Shown: one piece after another, positions 36,095 through 50,047 of the stretch
Numbering within the stretch: position 1 is the stretch's first letter
How the letters are laid out: every line of letters starts with the position of its first letter
From: Corallococcus sp. CA053C
Lineage (GTDB): Bacteria > Myxococcota > Myxococcia > Myxococcales > Myxococcaceae
NCBI RefSeq assembly: GCF_003611675.1
Contig: NZ_RAWA01000009.1
Location: 1-63,172, forward strand
Length of the DNA: 63,172 nucleotides
Reading direction: 5' to 3'
Position numbers and translations under genes: made by a program
The notes under the pieces: model-generated
Seen by the model: the letters and a program-made list of their open reading frames with translations, nothing else
The model's database searches: none
What the model was told of the DNA's origin: nothing

Positions 36095-39000
36095 ATGTCC
36101 GCTGACACGAACATCGACGCGCAGGCCATCGCCATCGTCGGCATGGCCGGACGCTTCCCCGGCGCCCCTGACCTGGACACCTTCTGGCGCAACCTGCGCG
36201 AAGGCGTGGAGTCCATCCACCCCGTGCCCGACGCGGAGCTGGAGAAGCTGGGCGTGGACCCCGTCCTGCGCAAGGACCCGCGCCACGTGAAGGCCAGCGC
36301 GGCGCTGGAGGGCATGGAGCTGTTCGACGCGGGCTTCTTCGGCTTCACGCCCCGCGAGGCGGAGCTGATGGATCCGCAGCACCGCGTCTTCCTGGAGTGC
36401 GCGTGGGAGGCGCTGGAGAAGGCGGGCCACACGCCGGAGGGCTTCGACGGCTCCATCGGCGTGTTCGCGGGCGCGTCCACGAACACGTACCTCGTGTTCC
36501 ATCTGGTCCCCAACTTCGACCAGCTGAGCGGCATGGATCAGGTGCAGGTGGACGTGAGCAACGGCGGCGACTTCCTCGCCACCCGCGTCGCGTACAAGCT
36601 CAACCTGCGCGGGCCCAGCTACTCCATCACCAGCGCGTGCTCCACGTCGCTCGTGGCCACGCACGCGGCCTGCCAGAGCCTGCTCAACGAGGAGTGCGAC
36701 GTCGCGCTCGCGGGCGGCGTCTCCGTGCACGTGAAGCACCCGGAGGGCTACCCCTACGTGCCCGGCGGCATCGTGTCCCCGGACGGCCACTGCCGCGCGT
36801 TCGACGCGAAGGCGGAGGGCACGGTGTTCGGCAGCGGCGTGGGCGTGGTGGTGCTCAAGCGGCTGGCGGACGCGCTCGCGGACGGCGACCACATCCACGC
36901 CATCATCAAGGGCTCCGCCATCAACAACGACGGCGCCATGAAGGTGGGCTTCACCGCCCCCAGCGTGGAGGGCCAGGCCACCGTCATCAGCGAGGCCCTG
37001 GGCGCCGCGGGCGTGGCGCCGGAGAGCATCGGCTACCTGGAAGCGCACGGAACCGGCACGAAGATGGGTGACCCCATCGAGGTGCGCGCGCTCAACAAGG
37101 CGTTCAAGTTCCGCTCCGCCGCCGCCAAGGCGAATCCCCCGAAGATTCCGGTGGGCTCGCTCAAGAGCAACATCGGACACCTGGCGAACGCGGCCGGCGT
37201 GTCCAGCCTCATCAAGGCCGTGCTGACGCTGGAGCACCGCCAGATTCCGCCCAGCCTCCACGTGACGGAGGTGAACCCGGAGATTCCGTTCGCGGGCGGC
37301 CCCTTCTTCGTCAACACGAAGCTCACCGACTGGCAGGCGAACCCCAAGCACCCGCGCCGCGCGGGCGTCAGCTCCTTCGGCGTGGGCGGCACCAACGCGC
37401 ACGTCGTGCTGGAGGAGGCCCCCACGCTGCCCCCGTCCGGCGCCTCGCGGCCCGCGCAACTCGTGGTGCTGTCCGCCAAGAGCGACGCGGCGCTGGACGC
37501 GGCCACGCGCAACCTCGCCGCGCACCTGAAGGCGCACCCCGAGCAGGCGCTGGCGGACGTGGCCTTCACGCTCCAGACGGGCCGGCAGGCGATGGCGAAG
37601 CGGCGCGTGCTCATCTGCCGCGACCGGGACGACGCCCTGGCCGCGCTGGAGGTGGAGGGCAGCCCCCGCCTGTGGACGCAGGCGCCCGACGTGCAGGAGC
37701 GGCCGGTGGCCTTCCTGTTCCCCGGCCAGGGCTCGCAGTACGTGGGCATGGCGCGCGACCTGTACGCGTCCGAGCCCACGTTCAAGAAGCACCTGGACGC
37801 GTGCGCGGAGAAGCTGACGCCGCACCTGGGCCTGGACCTGCGCACGGTGCTCTTCCCGGAGGCCTCGAAGGCGGAGGCCGCGACGCAGGCCCTGTCGCGC
37901 ACGGAGCTGACGCAGCCCGCGCTCTTCGTCGTCGAGTACGCGCTCGCGAAGCTGTGGATGGCCTGGGGCGTGAAGCCCTCCGCGATGATGGGACACAGCA
38001 TCGGTGAGTACGTGGCCGCGTGCCTCGCGGGCGTGTTCTCGCTGGAGGACGCGCTGGCGCTGGTCGCCGCGCGCGGCAAGCTGATGCAGGGGCTGCCCGC
38101 GGGCGCGATGCTGTCCGCGCGCCTGGAGGAGTCCGCGCTCAAGCCGCTGCTCACGGGCGGGCTCGCCGTGGCGGCCGTCAACGCGCCGGGCTTCACCGTC
38201 GTGGCCGGTCCCACCGACGCGGTGGACGCGCTCCAGGCGAAGCTGGAAGCCCAGGGCGTGGAGGTGTCGCGGCTGCACACGTCGCACGCGTTCCACTCCG
38301 CGATGATGGACCCCATCCTCGCGCCCTTCACCGAGCGCGTGCGCCAGGTGAAGCTCAACGCCCCCACCCTGCCCTTCCTGTCCAACGTGACGGGCACCTG
38401 GATTGAGGCCGGGCAGGCGACCGACCCGGGCTACTGGGCCACGCACCTGCGGCAGGCGGTGCGCTTCTCCGCGGGGCTTCAGGAGCTGGGGCGCAAGTGG
38501 CCGCAGGCGGCCTTCCTGGAGGTCGGCCCGGGCACGGTGCTGGCGACACTGGCCAAGCAGCAGCCGGGCGCGGAAGGACGCGTCCTGGTCAGCACCACGC
38601 GCCACCCGCGCGAGCAGACGCCGGACCTCCCGGTGCTGCTGGGCGCGCTGGGCCGGCTGTGGCTGGGCGGCGTGTCGGTGGACTGGAAGGGCTTCGCGGG
38701 CCACGAGCAGCGCCGCCGCGTGCCGCTGCCCACCTACCCCTTCCAGCGCGAGCGCTACTGGATCGAAGCGAAGCCCCTGGGCACGGCAGGCTCGGCCCGC
38801 ACGGACGCACCCGCGTCGCTGACGAAGCGCGCGGACGTGGCGGACTGGTTCTACGCGCCGTCGTGGAAGCTCGCGCCGCTGCCTCGCGCGAAGGCGCAGG
38901 ACGCGCAAGAAGGCGGCTGGCTGGTGTTCGCGGACGACACCGGCGTGGCGGACGCGCTCGCGCCGAAGCTGGGCGGGACCGTCTACCGGGTGGTGCCGGG

Positions 39001-42000
39001 AACGAAGTTCGAGCAGCGCCCGGATGGCACGTACACGGTGGATCCGAAGCACCTCCAGGACTACTGCTCGCTGATGGACGCGCTGAAGAAGCAGGGCCGC
39101 GCGTTCGCGAACGTGGTGCACCTGTGGAGCCTGTCGCGCGAGCCCGCCTCGCAGGCGACGACGCTGGAGCTTGGCTTCCACAGCCAGCTCTTCCTCGCCC
39201 GCGCGCTGGGAGAGGCGGGCCACCTCGAGCCGCTCACCTGGTCCGTGGTGACGAGCCGCTCGGCGCGCGTGGAGCAGTCGGACGCGCGGCTGCCGGAGCA
39301 GGCGCTGCTCGTGGGTCCGACGCGCGTGCTGCCGCAGGAGTACCCGCACCTCGCCTGCCGCTTCGTGGACGTGGTGCCCGGCGACGCGGGTGCGGTGGCG
39401 GACCGGCTGGCGGCGGAGCTGCGCGCGGAGGTGCGTGACGCGGTGGTGGCCCTGCGCGGTCGTCAGCGCTGGGTGCAGACCTTCGAGCCCGTGCGCCTGG
39501 AGGCCGGCGCGGACGTGCTGCGCGACGGCGGCGTGTACCTCATCACCGACGGCCTCACCGGCATCGGCCATGCGCTCGCGTCCGAGCTGGCGACGGTGCA
39601 CCACGCGAAGCTGACGCTGGTGGAGACGACGGACTTCCCCAGCCGGGGCCAGTGGGCCGCCTGGGTGGAGAAGCACGGCGTGGACGACGCGGTGAGCCGC
39701 CGCATCCAGCGCGCCCAGGCCCTGGAGCGCACGGGCGTGGAGCTGCTGGTGGTCCCCGCGGCCCTCACCGACGTGGAGTCCATGCGCGGCGTGGTGGACA
39801 CGACGACGGCGCGCTTCGGCCGCATCGACGGCGTCATCCACGCGGCGGGCGGCATGCAGGGCGCCACCCTGGGCACCATCGCGGAGACGGGGCCGGACAA
39901 GGTGGACTGGCACTTCCGCCCGCAGGTGCACGGCGTGCGCGTGCTGCAGCAGGTGCTGCCCGCGGAAGGCCCCGCCTTCTGCCTCCTCGTGTCGTCGCTG
40001 TCGTCGGTGCTGGGCGGCCTGGGCCAGGTCGCGCAGGCGTCCGCCAGCGCCTTCATGGATGCCTTCGCGGAAGGGCTCAGCGAGACGTCCGCCTACCCGT
40101 GGCTCAGCGTGGACTGGGACGCGTGGCAGTTCGAGGATGACCGCGCCATGGCGGAGCTCAGCCCCGCGCTGGCCCGCTTCGCCATCCAGCCCGCGGAGGG
40201 CCTGGAGGCGCTGCACCGCGCGCTCGCGCACGGAGAGGGAGGCCGGCTCGCGGTCTCCACCGGCGACCTCACCGCGCGCCGCCGCCAGGGCCCGCGCCCC
40301 ACGAAGGCGGATGCGAAGGGGAAGCAGGACGCCTCGCGCGGCAAGCACGCGCGGCCGTCCATCCTCACGCCCTACCTGGCGCCTCGCACGGAGCTGGAGA
40401 AGACCGTGGCGGGCATCTGGGAGCAGGTGCTGGGCATCGACGGCATCGGCATCCACGACAACTTCTTCGAGCTGGGCGGACACTCGCTGCTGGCCACGCA
40501 GCTGCGCAATCACATCCACGCGGTGCTGAAGGTGGACCTGTCACTGCGCGGCCTCTTCGAGACGCCCACCGTGGCGGGCGTCGCCGGGCGCGTGGAGCAG
40601 GAGTTGGGCAAGCGCTCCACCGCGACGGAGAAGCCCATCGCGGAGCGCCTGCGCACCGCGTTCCCCACCGAGCGCCCCGCCCTGCTGACGGAGTACCTGC
40701 GCCACCACATCTCCGAAGGCCTGCGCATCCCGCTGGAGCAGCTCCCCGCCGACGGCAGCCTCAAGGGCTATGACCTGCACGCCCTGGGCGCGGAGCTGGA
40801 GTACGACCTGCGGCAGGACTTCAAGTTCCAGCTCTACCCGCACGAGGTGCAGGCGCACCCGTCCATCCCGGAGCTGTCGAAGTACCTGCTGGTGGAGATG
40901 GACCGGCTGACGGATCCGCAGCGCTTCGCGGAAGGCAAGCCGCTGTCGGACTACCCGCTCAAGCCCTACCGGGCCCAGGGCACCGGAAAGGCGCGCACCA
41001 ACACGGCGAAGAAGAACCCGCCGATGGTGTTCGTGCACTCCAGCCCCCGCGCGGGCTCCACGCTGTTCCGCGTGATGCTCGCGGGACACCCCCGGCTGTT
41101 CTGCCCGCCGGAGGTGAACCTGCTGTTCTTCGAGAGCATGCGCGAGTGGCGCGAGAACATCGGCTTCGGCAGCGAGATGGAGTGGACCACGGGCGGTCTG
41201 CAGTGGGCCTTCATGGAGCTGGAGAAGCTGGACTCGGCCGCGGGCGCCGGCCTGGTGGACCGGCTGGTCGCGGACGACGTCTCCGCGCAGGAGGTCTACC
41301 GCCGCCTGCAGGAGAAGTCCGCGCCCCGGCTGCTCGTGGACAAGACGCCCACGTACGCCATGGACGTGGAGACGCTCCAGCGCGCGGAGCAGATGTTCGA
41401 CGGCAACAAGTACATCTACCTCTACCGGCACCCGCTGCCGGTGATGGAGTCCATCCTCCGGATGCGTTTTGACCGGCTCTTCGCCGCCGGCCTCTTCGGC
41501 GACGCGGACGTGGACCCCTACGTGGTGGCGGAGACGGTGTGGGCGCTGTCCAACCGCAACCTGCTCAACTTCTTCGACGGTATCGGCCGTGAGCGCTGCC
41601 ACTGGGTCGCGTACGAGGACCTGGTCGCGGACCCCACGAAGGTGATGACGGGCGTGTGCGACTTCCTGGGCCTGTCCTTCGACGAGCGCATGGTGCAGCC
41701 GTACGACGGCAAGAAGGACCGGATGATGGGCGGCCTGGGCGACCCCAACATCCTCCAGCACCAGGGCATCGAGAAGAAGCTGGGCGAGTCCTGGAAGCGC
41801 ATCAAGTGGCCCCGCGCCTTCGACGCGTCCACCCACGCGGTGATCGAACGCCTGGGCTACTCCGTGGAGGGCGCGACGCCCGCCGCGGTGCCCGCCGCCG
41901 CGACGCTGTCGGCCCCCGCGCCAAAGCAGAAGCTCACGCCCGCGGAGGCGGAGAAGCTGCTGGAGAACATGGATCAGCTGTCGGACGAGCAGGTGGCGGA

Positions 42001-42073
42001 GCTGCTCGCGGTGATGGAAGACGCGGGCGGCGCGGGTGGCGGCGGCGGCAGCAGTGACGAGGAAGCAGCCTGA
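36095..42073 (+). CDS. type I PKS KS-AT-KR-ACP with C-terminal sulfotransferase
   Basis: A 1992-aa protein. The KS is intact (Cys182 in ITSACSTSL), the AT at about 535-830 has HAFH (malonyl), and the ACP has Ser1464 in GGHSLL. The KR (about 1145-1360) has a drifted NADPH loop (DGLTGIG) and Gln1314 in place of the catalytic Tyr, so it is probably inactive. Residues about 1520-1610 look like an ACP fold without the pantetheine serine (LKGYDLHAL). Residues about 1640-1930 are a PAPS-dependent sulfotransferase with SSPRAGSTLFRVMLAGHP and YRHPLPVMES, like the ST of curacin CurM and cyanobacterial olefin synthases. No thioesterase follows. An acidic, Gly-rich tail may dock to the next protein, which begins one base after the stop. 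Confidence 0.9.
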   Translation: MSADTNIDAQAIAIVGMAGRFPGAPDLDTFWRNLREGVESIHPVPDAELEKLGVDPVLRKDPRHVKASAALEGMELFDAGFFGFTPREAELMDPQHRVFLECAWEALEKAGHTPEGFDGSIGVFAGASTNTYLVFHLVPNFDQLSGMDQVQVDVSNGGDFLATRVAYKLNLRGPSYSITSACSTSLVATHAACQSLLNEECDVALAGGVSVHVKHPEGYPYVPGGIVSPDGHCRAFDAKAEGTVFGSGVGVVVLKRLADALADGDHIHAIIKGSAINNDGAMKVGFTAPSVEGQATVISEALGAAGVAPESIGYLEAHGTGTKMGDPIEVRALNKAFKFRSAAAKANPPKIPVGSLKSNIGHLANAAGVSSLIKAVLTLEHRQIPPSLHVTEVNPEIPFAGGPFFVNTKLTDWQANPKHPRRAGVSSFGVGGTNAHVVLEEAPTLPPSGASRPAQLVVLSAKSDAALDAATRNLAAHLKAHPEQALADVAFTLQTGRQAMAKRRVLICRDRDDALAALEVEGSPRLWTQAPDVQERPVAFLFPGQGSQYVGMARDLYASEPTFKKHLDACAEKLTPHLGLDLRTVLFPEASKAEAATQALSRTELTQPALFVVEYALAKLWMAWGVKPSAMMGHSIGEYVAACLAGVFSLEDALALVAARGKLMQGLPAGAMLSARLEESALKPLLTGGLAVAAVNAPGFTVVAGPTDAVDALQAKLEAQGVEVSRLHTSHAFHSAMMDPILAPFTERVRQVKLNAPTLPFLSNVTGTWIEAGQATDPGYWATHLRQAVRFSAGLQELGRKWPQAAFLEVGPGTVLATLAKQQPGAEGRVLVSTTRHPREQTPDLPVLLGALGRLWLGGVSVDWKGFAGHEQRRRVPLPTYPFQRERYWIEAKPLGTAGSARTDAPASLTKRADVADWFYAPSWKLAPLPRAKAQDAQEGGWLVFADDTGVADALAPKLGGTVYRVVPGTKFEQRPDGTYTVDPKHLQDYCSLMDALKKQGRAFANVVHLWSLSREPASQATTLELGFHSQLFLARALGEAGHLEPLTWSVVTSRSARVEQSDARLPEQALLVGPTRVLPQEYPHLACRFVDVVPGDAGAVADRLAAELRAEVRDAVVALRGRQRWVQTFEPVRLEAGADVLRDGGVYLITDGLTGIGHALASELATVHHAKLTLVETTDFPSRGQWAAWVEKHGVDDAVSRRIQRAQALERTGVELLVVPAALTDVESMRGVVDTTTARFGRIDGVIHAAGGMQGATLGTIAETGPDKVDWHFRPQVHGVRVLQQVLPAEGPAFCLLVSSLSSVLGGLGQVAQASASAFMDAFAEGLSETSAYPWLSVDWDAWQFEDDRAMAELSPALARFAIQPAEGLEALHRALAHGEGGRLAVSTGDLTARRRQGPRPTKADAKGKQDASRGKHARPSILTPYLAPRTELEKTVAGIWEQVLGIDGIGIHDNFFELGGHSLLATQLRNHIHAVLKVDLSLRGLFETPTVAGVAGRVEQELGKRSTATEKPIAERLRTAFPTERPALLTEYLRHHISEGLRIPLEQLPADGSLKGYDLHALGAELEYDLRQDFKFQLYPHEVQAHPSIPELSKYLLVEMDRLTDPQRFAEGKPLSDYPLKPYRAQGTGKARTNTAKKNPPMVFVHSSPRAGSTLFRVMLAGHPRLFCPPEVNLLFFESMREWRENIGFGSEMEWTTGGLQWAFMELEKLDSAAGAGLVDRLVADDVSAQEVYRRLQEKSAPRLLVDKTPTYAMDVETLQRAEQMFDGNKYIYLYRHPLPVMESILRMRFDRLFAAGLFGDADVDPYVVAETVWALSNRNLLNFFDGIGRERCHWVAYEDLVADPTKVMTGVCDFLGLSFDERMVQPYDGKKDRMMGGLGDPNILQHQGIEKKLGESWKRIKWPRAFDASTHAVIERLGYSVEGATPAAVPAAATLSAPAPKQKLTPAEAEKLLENMDQLSDEQVAELLAVMEDAGGAGGGGGSSDEEAA
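38174..38299 (+). repeat. near-identical AT-domain tract, copy A
   Basis: 126 bases of the AT domain match 47464-47589 with four differences, all within 38245-38251. The flanks (71 and 48 bases) are identical. It covers the segment up to the HAFH motif. Recent duplication or gene conversion between two AT domains is implied. Confidence 0.85.
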
Positions 42074-42074
42074 C

Positions 42075-45402
<3,328 letters not shown>

Positions 45403-45410
<8 letters not shown>

Positions 45411-48400
45411 CGCAGTGGGTGGTGGCGAAGAGCGCATCGCAATCGTCGGCCTGTCCGGCCGCTTTCCGGGGGCCCGGGACCTGGAGGGGTTCTGGGAGAT
45501 GTTGAGGCGCGGAGGCGATGCACGCCGCGTCCCCACGGACGCGGAGCTGGACGAGGCGGGCGTGCCCCCCGCCCTGCGTGCGCACCCCCAGTGGGTGCGC
45601 TCCAGCTACGTGCTGGACGGCGCGACGGACTTCGACGCGGGCCTCTTCGGCTACAGCCCGCGCGAGGCGGAGCTGATGGACCCGCAGCAGCGCATCTTCA
45701 TGGAGTGCGCGTGGGAGTCGTTGGACCACGCCGGCTATGACCCGGGCCGCTTCAAGGGCGCGGTGGCCGTCTACGCCAGCGTGAGCCTGAGCTCGTACCT
45801 GCTGCGCGCGCTGATGCGGCAGCCAGACCTGATGGACGCGACGGGTTCGTTCGGCCTGATGCTGGCCAACGACAAGGACTACGTGGCGACGCGCGTGTCC
45901 CACCGGCTGGGCCTCCGGGGCCCCTCGGCGACGGTGCAGACGGCGTGCTCCAGCTCGCTGGTGGCGCTCCACCTGGCGTGCCAGAGCCTGCTGTCGGGCG
46001 AGAGCGACATGGCGCTCGCGGGCGGCAGCTCCGTGTCCTTTCCGCAGACGGCGGGCTACCTCTACCAGGAGGGGATGATCTTCTCGCCGGACGGCTACTG
46101 CCGCGCGTTCGACGCGAAGGCCCACGGCACCGTGCGCGGCGCAGGCGCGGCGGTGGTGGTGCTCAAGCGGCTGTCGGATGCCGTGAAGGACGGCGACACC
46201 ATCCACGGCGTACTGCTGGGCACGGCGGTGAACAACGACGGCGCGGGCAAGGTGGGCTTCACCGCCCCCAGCGTGGAAGGCCAGGCCGCCGTCATCGCGG
46301 AGGCGCTCGCCATCGCGGGCGTCACGCCCGGGGACATCCAGTACGTGGAGGCCCACGCCACGGGCACCCCGCTGGGCGACCCGATTGAAGTGGCCGCGCT
46401 GAACCAGGCCTTCGGTGGCAAGGAGACGGGCACGCAGCGCGTGGCGCTGGGCTCGCTCAAGGCGGCCATCGGCCACCTGGACGCGGCGGCCGGCATCGCG
46501 GGCGTCGTGAAGACGGTGCTCGCGCTGGAGCACGGCGAGCTTCCCGCGAGCCCCCACTTCCGGCAGGCCAACCCCGTCATCGACTTCGACGGCGGGCCTT
46601 TCTTCGTGCCCTCGGAGCCCCGGCCGTGGAAGTCCCCGGACGGGCCGCGCCGCGCGGGCGTGAGCGCCTTTGGCATTGGCGGCACCAACGCGCACGTCGT
46701 GCTGGAGGAGGCCCCGAAGGCGCCGGCCCCCGCGCCGTCGCGCCGCGCGTGGCACGTGCTGCCGCTGTCCGGCCGCACGCCCGCCGCGCTGGAAGAGGCG
46801 ACGACGCGGCTGGCCGCGTACCTGGACGCGCACCCCACGCTGCCGCTGGCGGACGTGGCCTACACGCTCCAGGTGGGCCGCCACGCGCACGAGCACCGCC
46901 GGGCCGTGGTGTGCCGCGACACCGCGGACGCCCGGGCCGCGCTGCGCGACGCGCGCCGGTTGCTCGGAGGCTCGGGCACCAACACGCGCCGGCCGGTGGT
47001 GTTCCTCTTCTCCGGCCAGGGTTCGCAGTACGTGGACATGGGCCGGGGCCTGTATGAGCAGGAGCCCGCCTTCCGCGCGGAGGTGGACGCCTGCGCGCAG
47101 AAGCTCCAGCCGCACCTGGGGCTGGACCTGCGCACCGTGCTCTACCCGTCCGCGGACGCACGCGAGCAGGCCACCGAGCAGTTGCGCAAGACGTCCCTGA
47201 CGCAGCCCGCGCTGTTCGTCATCGAGTACGCGCTCGCGAAGCTGTGGGCGTCGTGGGGCGTGACGCCGCAGGCGATGGTGGGCCACAGCATTGGCGAGTA
47301 CGTGGCCGCGTGCCTCGCGGGTGTCTTCACCCTGGACGATGCGCTGGCGCTCGTCGCCACGCGGGGCCGCCTGATGCAGTCGCTGCCCGCGGGCGCGATG
47401 CTGTCCGTGCGGATGACGCCGGAGGCCGTGAAGCCGCTGATGGACGCGCGCCTCTCCGTGGCCGCCGTCAACGCGCCGGGCTTCACCGTCGTGGCCGGTC
47501 CCACCGACGCGGTGGACGCGCTCCAGGCGAAGCTCGCGGCGCAGGGCGTGGAGGTGTCGCGGCTGCACACGTCGCACGCGTTCCACTCCCCGATGATGGA
47601 CCCCATCGTGGAGGAGTTCCGGCAGGCGGTGGCCAAGGTCGCTCGCAAGGCGCCGAAGGACCTCTACCTGTCCAACGTCACCGGCACGCACGTCACCGCC
47701 GAGGACGCCGTCAGCCCCGCGTACTGGGCCCGCCACCTGCGGGACGCCGTGCGCTTCCAGGACTCCGCGACGCAGCTGCTCGCGGATCCGGAGCACGTCT
47801 TCCTGGAGGTCGGACCGGGCAACTCGCTGGCGACGCTCGTGCGCAAGAACGCTCCGGAGGGGACCTTCCCGGCCATCCTCACGTCGCTGCCCGCGCCGCG
47901 CGACGCCCAGCAGGACGCGCTCGCGCACGCCACGGACGCTGCCGCGCGGCTGTGGCTCGCGGGCGCGAAGACGAACCTCTCCCGCGTCTACAAGGGCGAG
48001 GCCCGCCGCCGCATCCCCCTGCCCGCCTACCCCTTCCAGCGCGAGCGCTACGACCTGCTCAAGGGCGCGCCGTCCGCGCTGCCCCGCGCCACGGCCACGG
48101 CGACCGGGTCCGCGTTGAGCACGACGGCCCAGGGCGTGGAGCTGTCCGTGCCCACGTGGCCGCGCACGCAGGCCTCGCCCCAGGTCCCGTCGCTCGCGGG
48201 CCAGCGCTGGCTGGTGCTGGAGTCGGACACGCCGGTGGCCGCGCGCGTGACGGAGCGCCTGCGGCTCGCGGGCGCGGACGTGGTGTCGCTCGTCGCCAGC
48301 TCGGGGACGGGCACGTCGGATCCGGTGGCGAAGTGCTTCGCCGTGGATCCCTCCCAGCCTGAAGCCCTGACCGAACACCTGGAGCGCCTGCGTGGCGAGG

Positions 48401-49953
48401 GCTGGGCGCCTGAACACGTCGCGTACCTGTGGCCGCTGGTGAAGGAACCCCGCGACCTGGACGCGGGCCTCGGGCTGTCCTTCCACGGCCTGCTCGCGCT
48501 GGCGAAGACGCTGGGCCCGGGCGCCGCGAAGGCACCGGTGACGCTGGACGTGGTGACCACCGGCGCGCAGGACGTCACGGGCGAGGAGCCCCTGGTGCCC
48601 TGGCAGTCCGCCGCCGTGGGCGCCAGCCGCGTGCTGCCGCAGGAGTACCCGGGCCTCACGGTGCGCACCGTGGACGTCACCCTCCCCACGCCGGACGCGT
48701 CCGCTTCCGGTCCGTGGCTGGAGCGGCTGGTGACGGAGCTGTCCTCCGGCCGCGAGCCGGTGGTCGCGCTGCGCGGCCCGTACCGCCACGTGGAGTCGTT
48801 CGAGCCCGTGGCCGTGCCGTCGGCATCGGCGGCGCTGAAGTCCGGCGGGGTCTACGTCATCGTCGGAGGCCTGGGGCGCGTGGGCTTCGCGCTCGCGGAG
48901 CAGCTCACCCAGGCGGTGAAGCCGAAGCTCGTCCTGCTGTCGCGCCGCGCGCTACCCGCTCCCAACGAGTGGGACGCGTGGCGCGCGGGCCATGACGCCC
49001 AGGACGCCACGTCCCGGATCATCGAGCGCGTGCGGTCGCTGGAGCAGGCGGGCGCGCAGGTGCTGGCGCTGCGCGCGGACGCGGGCGTGGCGGGTCAGTT
49101 GGACAAGGCGCTCCAGCTCGCGGAGTCGAAGTTCGGCCGCATCGACGGCGTCTTCTACGCGGCGGGTGACGGCGGCATGGCCACGCGCATCTCCGTGGCC
49201 GAGTCCTCACCGGAGGCCGCCGCGCCCCTGCTGTCGGGCCGGTTCGGAGGGCTGTCGCAGCTCGCCGAGGCGCTGGCGTCGCGCAGCCCCGACTTCGTCG
49301 TGGTGCAGTCGTCGCTCACCGTCGTGCTGGGCGGCATGGCCGTCAGCGCGGTGGCGGCGGCCCACGCCGGCATGGACGCGGTGGTGGCGCGCCAGGGCCG
49401 CGGCGGCGGCACCCGCTGGTACGCCGTGGACTGGGACGTGTGGGGCGTGGGCGAGGGCTTCCGTCCCGACGCCGTCATCTCCCCCTCGGAGGGCTTCCGC
49501 CTCCTGCGCGCGCTGCTCTCCCAGCCCACCGGTGGGCGCTACCTCGCGACGCTCGGCTCGCTGGCCGCGCGGCTCCAGGTGGCGCGCGAGGGCGCGGCGG
49601 CACCGCGTCCCGGGGCGGCGTCTGGCGGCAAGCATCCCCGGCCGCCGCTGGCCAACGCCTTCGTCGCTCCGCGCGACGAGACGGAGGAGCGCGTCGCGGG
49701 GCTGTGGCAGGAGCTGCTGGGCCTGGAGACGGTGGGCATCACCGACAACTTCTTCGAGCTGGGAGGCCACTCGCTGCTGGGCGTGCAGCTCTTGTCGCGC
49801 ATCCGCGAGGCCTTCCAGGTGGAGCTGTCCATGCGCGCCCTCTTCGAGTCCCCCACCGTGGAGGTGATGACGGTGGCCATCGTCGAAGCGAGCGCCAGCC
49901 AGCTTGATCCCGAGGCCCTGGAAGCCATGCTCGCGGAGCTGGAGCAGGGCTGA
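45403..49953 (+). CDS. type I PKS module KS-AT-KR-ACP (last of the line)
   Basis: A 1516-aa module. The KS is intact (Cys182 in VQTACSSSL, plus the two histidines), the AT is malonyl-type (HAFH) and the ACP carries Ser1457. The KR keeps a good nucleotide loop (GGLGRVG), but the catalytic Tyr is Val1317 and the following Asn is His (SAVAAAHAGMD), so reduction is unlikely. The start ATG overlaps the preceding NRPS by 8 bases. The protein ends shortly after the ACP (EALEAMLAELEQG): no TE, reductase or C-terminal condensation domain, although this is the last synthetase of the cluster. The product might be released by hydrolysis, spontaneous cyclisation or a trans-acting enzyme. Confidence 0.9.
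47464..47589 (+). repeat. near-identical AT-domain tract, copy B
   Basis: Partner of 38174-38299 (122 of 126 bases identical) in the AT domain of the last PKS gene, again ending near the HAFH motif. Confidence 0.85.
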
Positions 49954-50047
49954 AGTCCGCTGTTGGAATGCCCGGGCCCGCGCGCCCTCCCGTAGTACCG
50001 TGCGCGGGCCCCTGACTCTCCTGCCCCCAGGAGAAAAGAGACGTGGA

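Noticed and set aside
36640-36660. Cys loss in the KS domains of the second and third PKS genes
   Set aside because: Checked codon by codon: both keep Cys182, so the lesion is unique to the first PKS.
35879-40519. Antisense frame of about 1546 codons across PKS genes
   Set aside because: Crosses two real genes, repetitive His/Arg/Gln content, no start signals.
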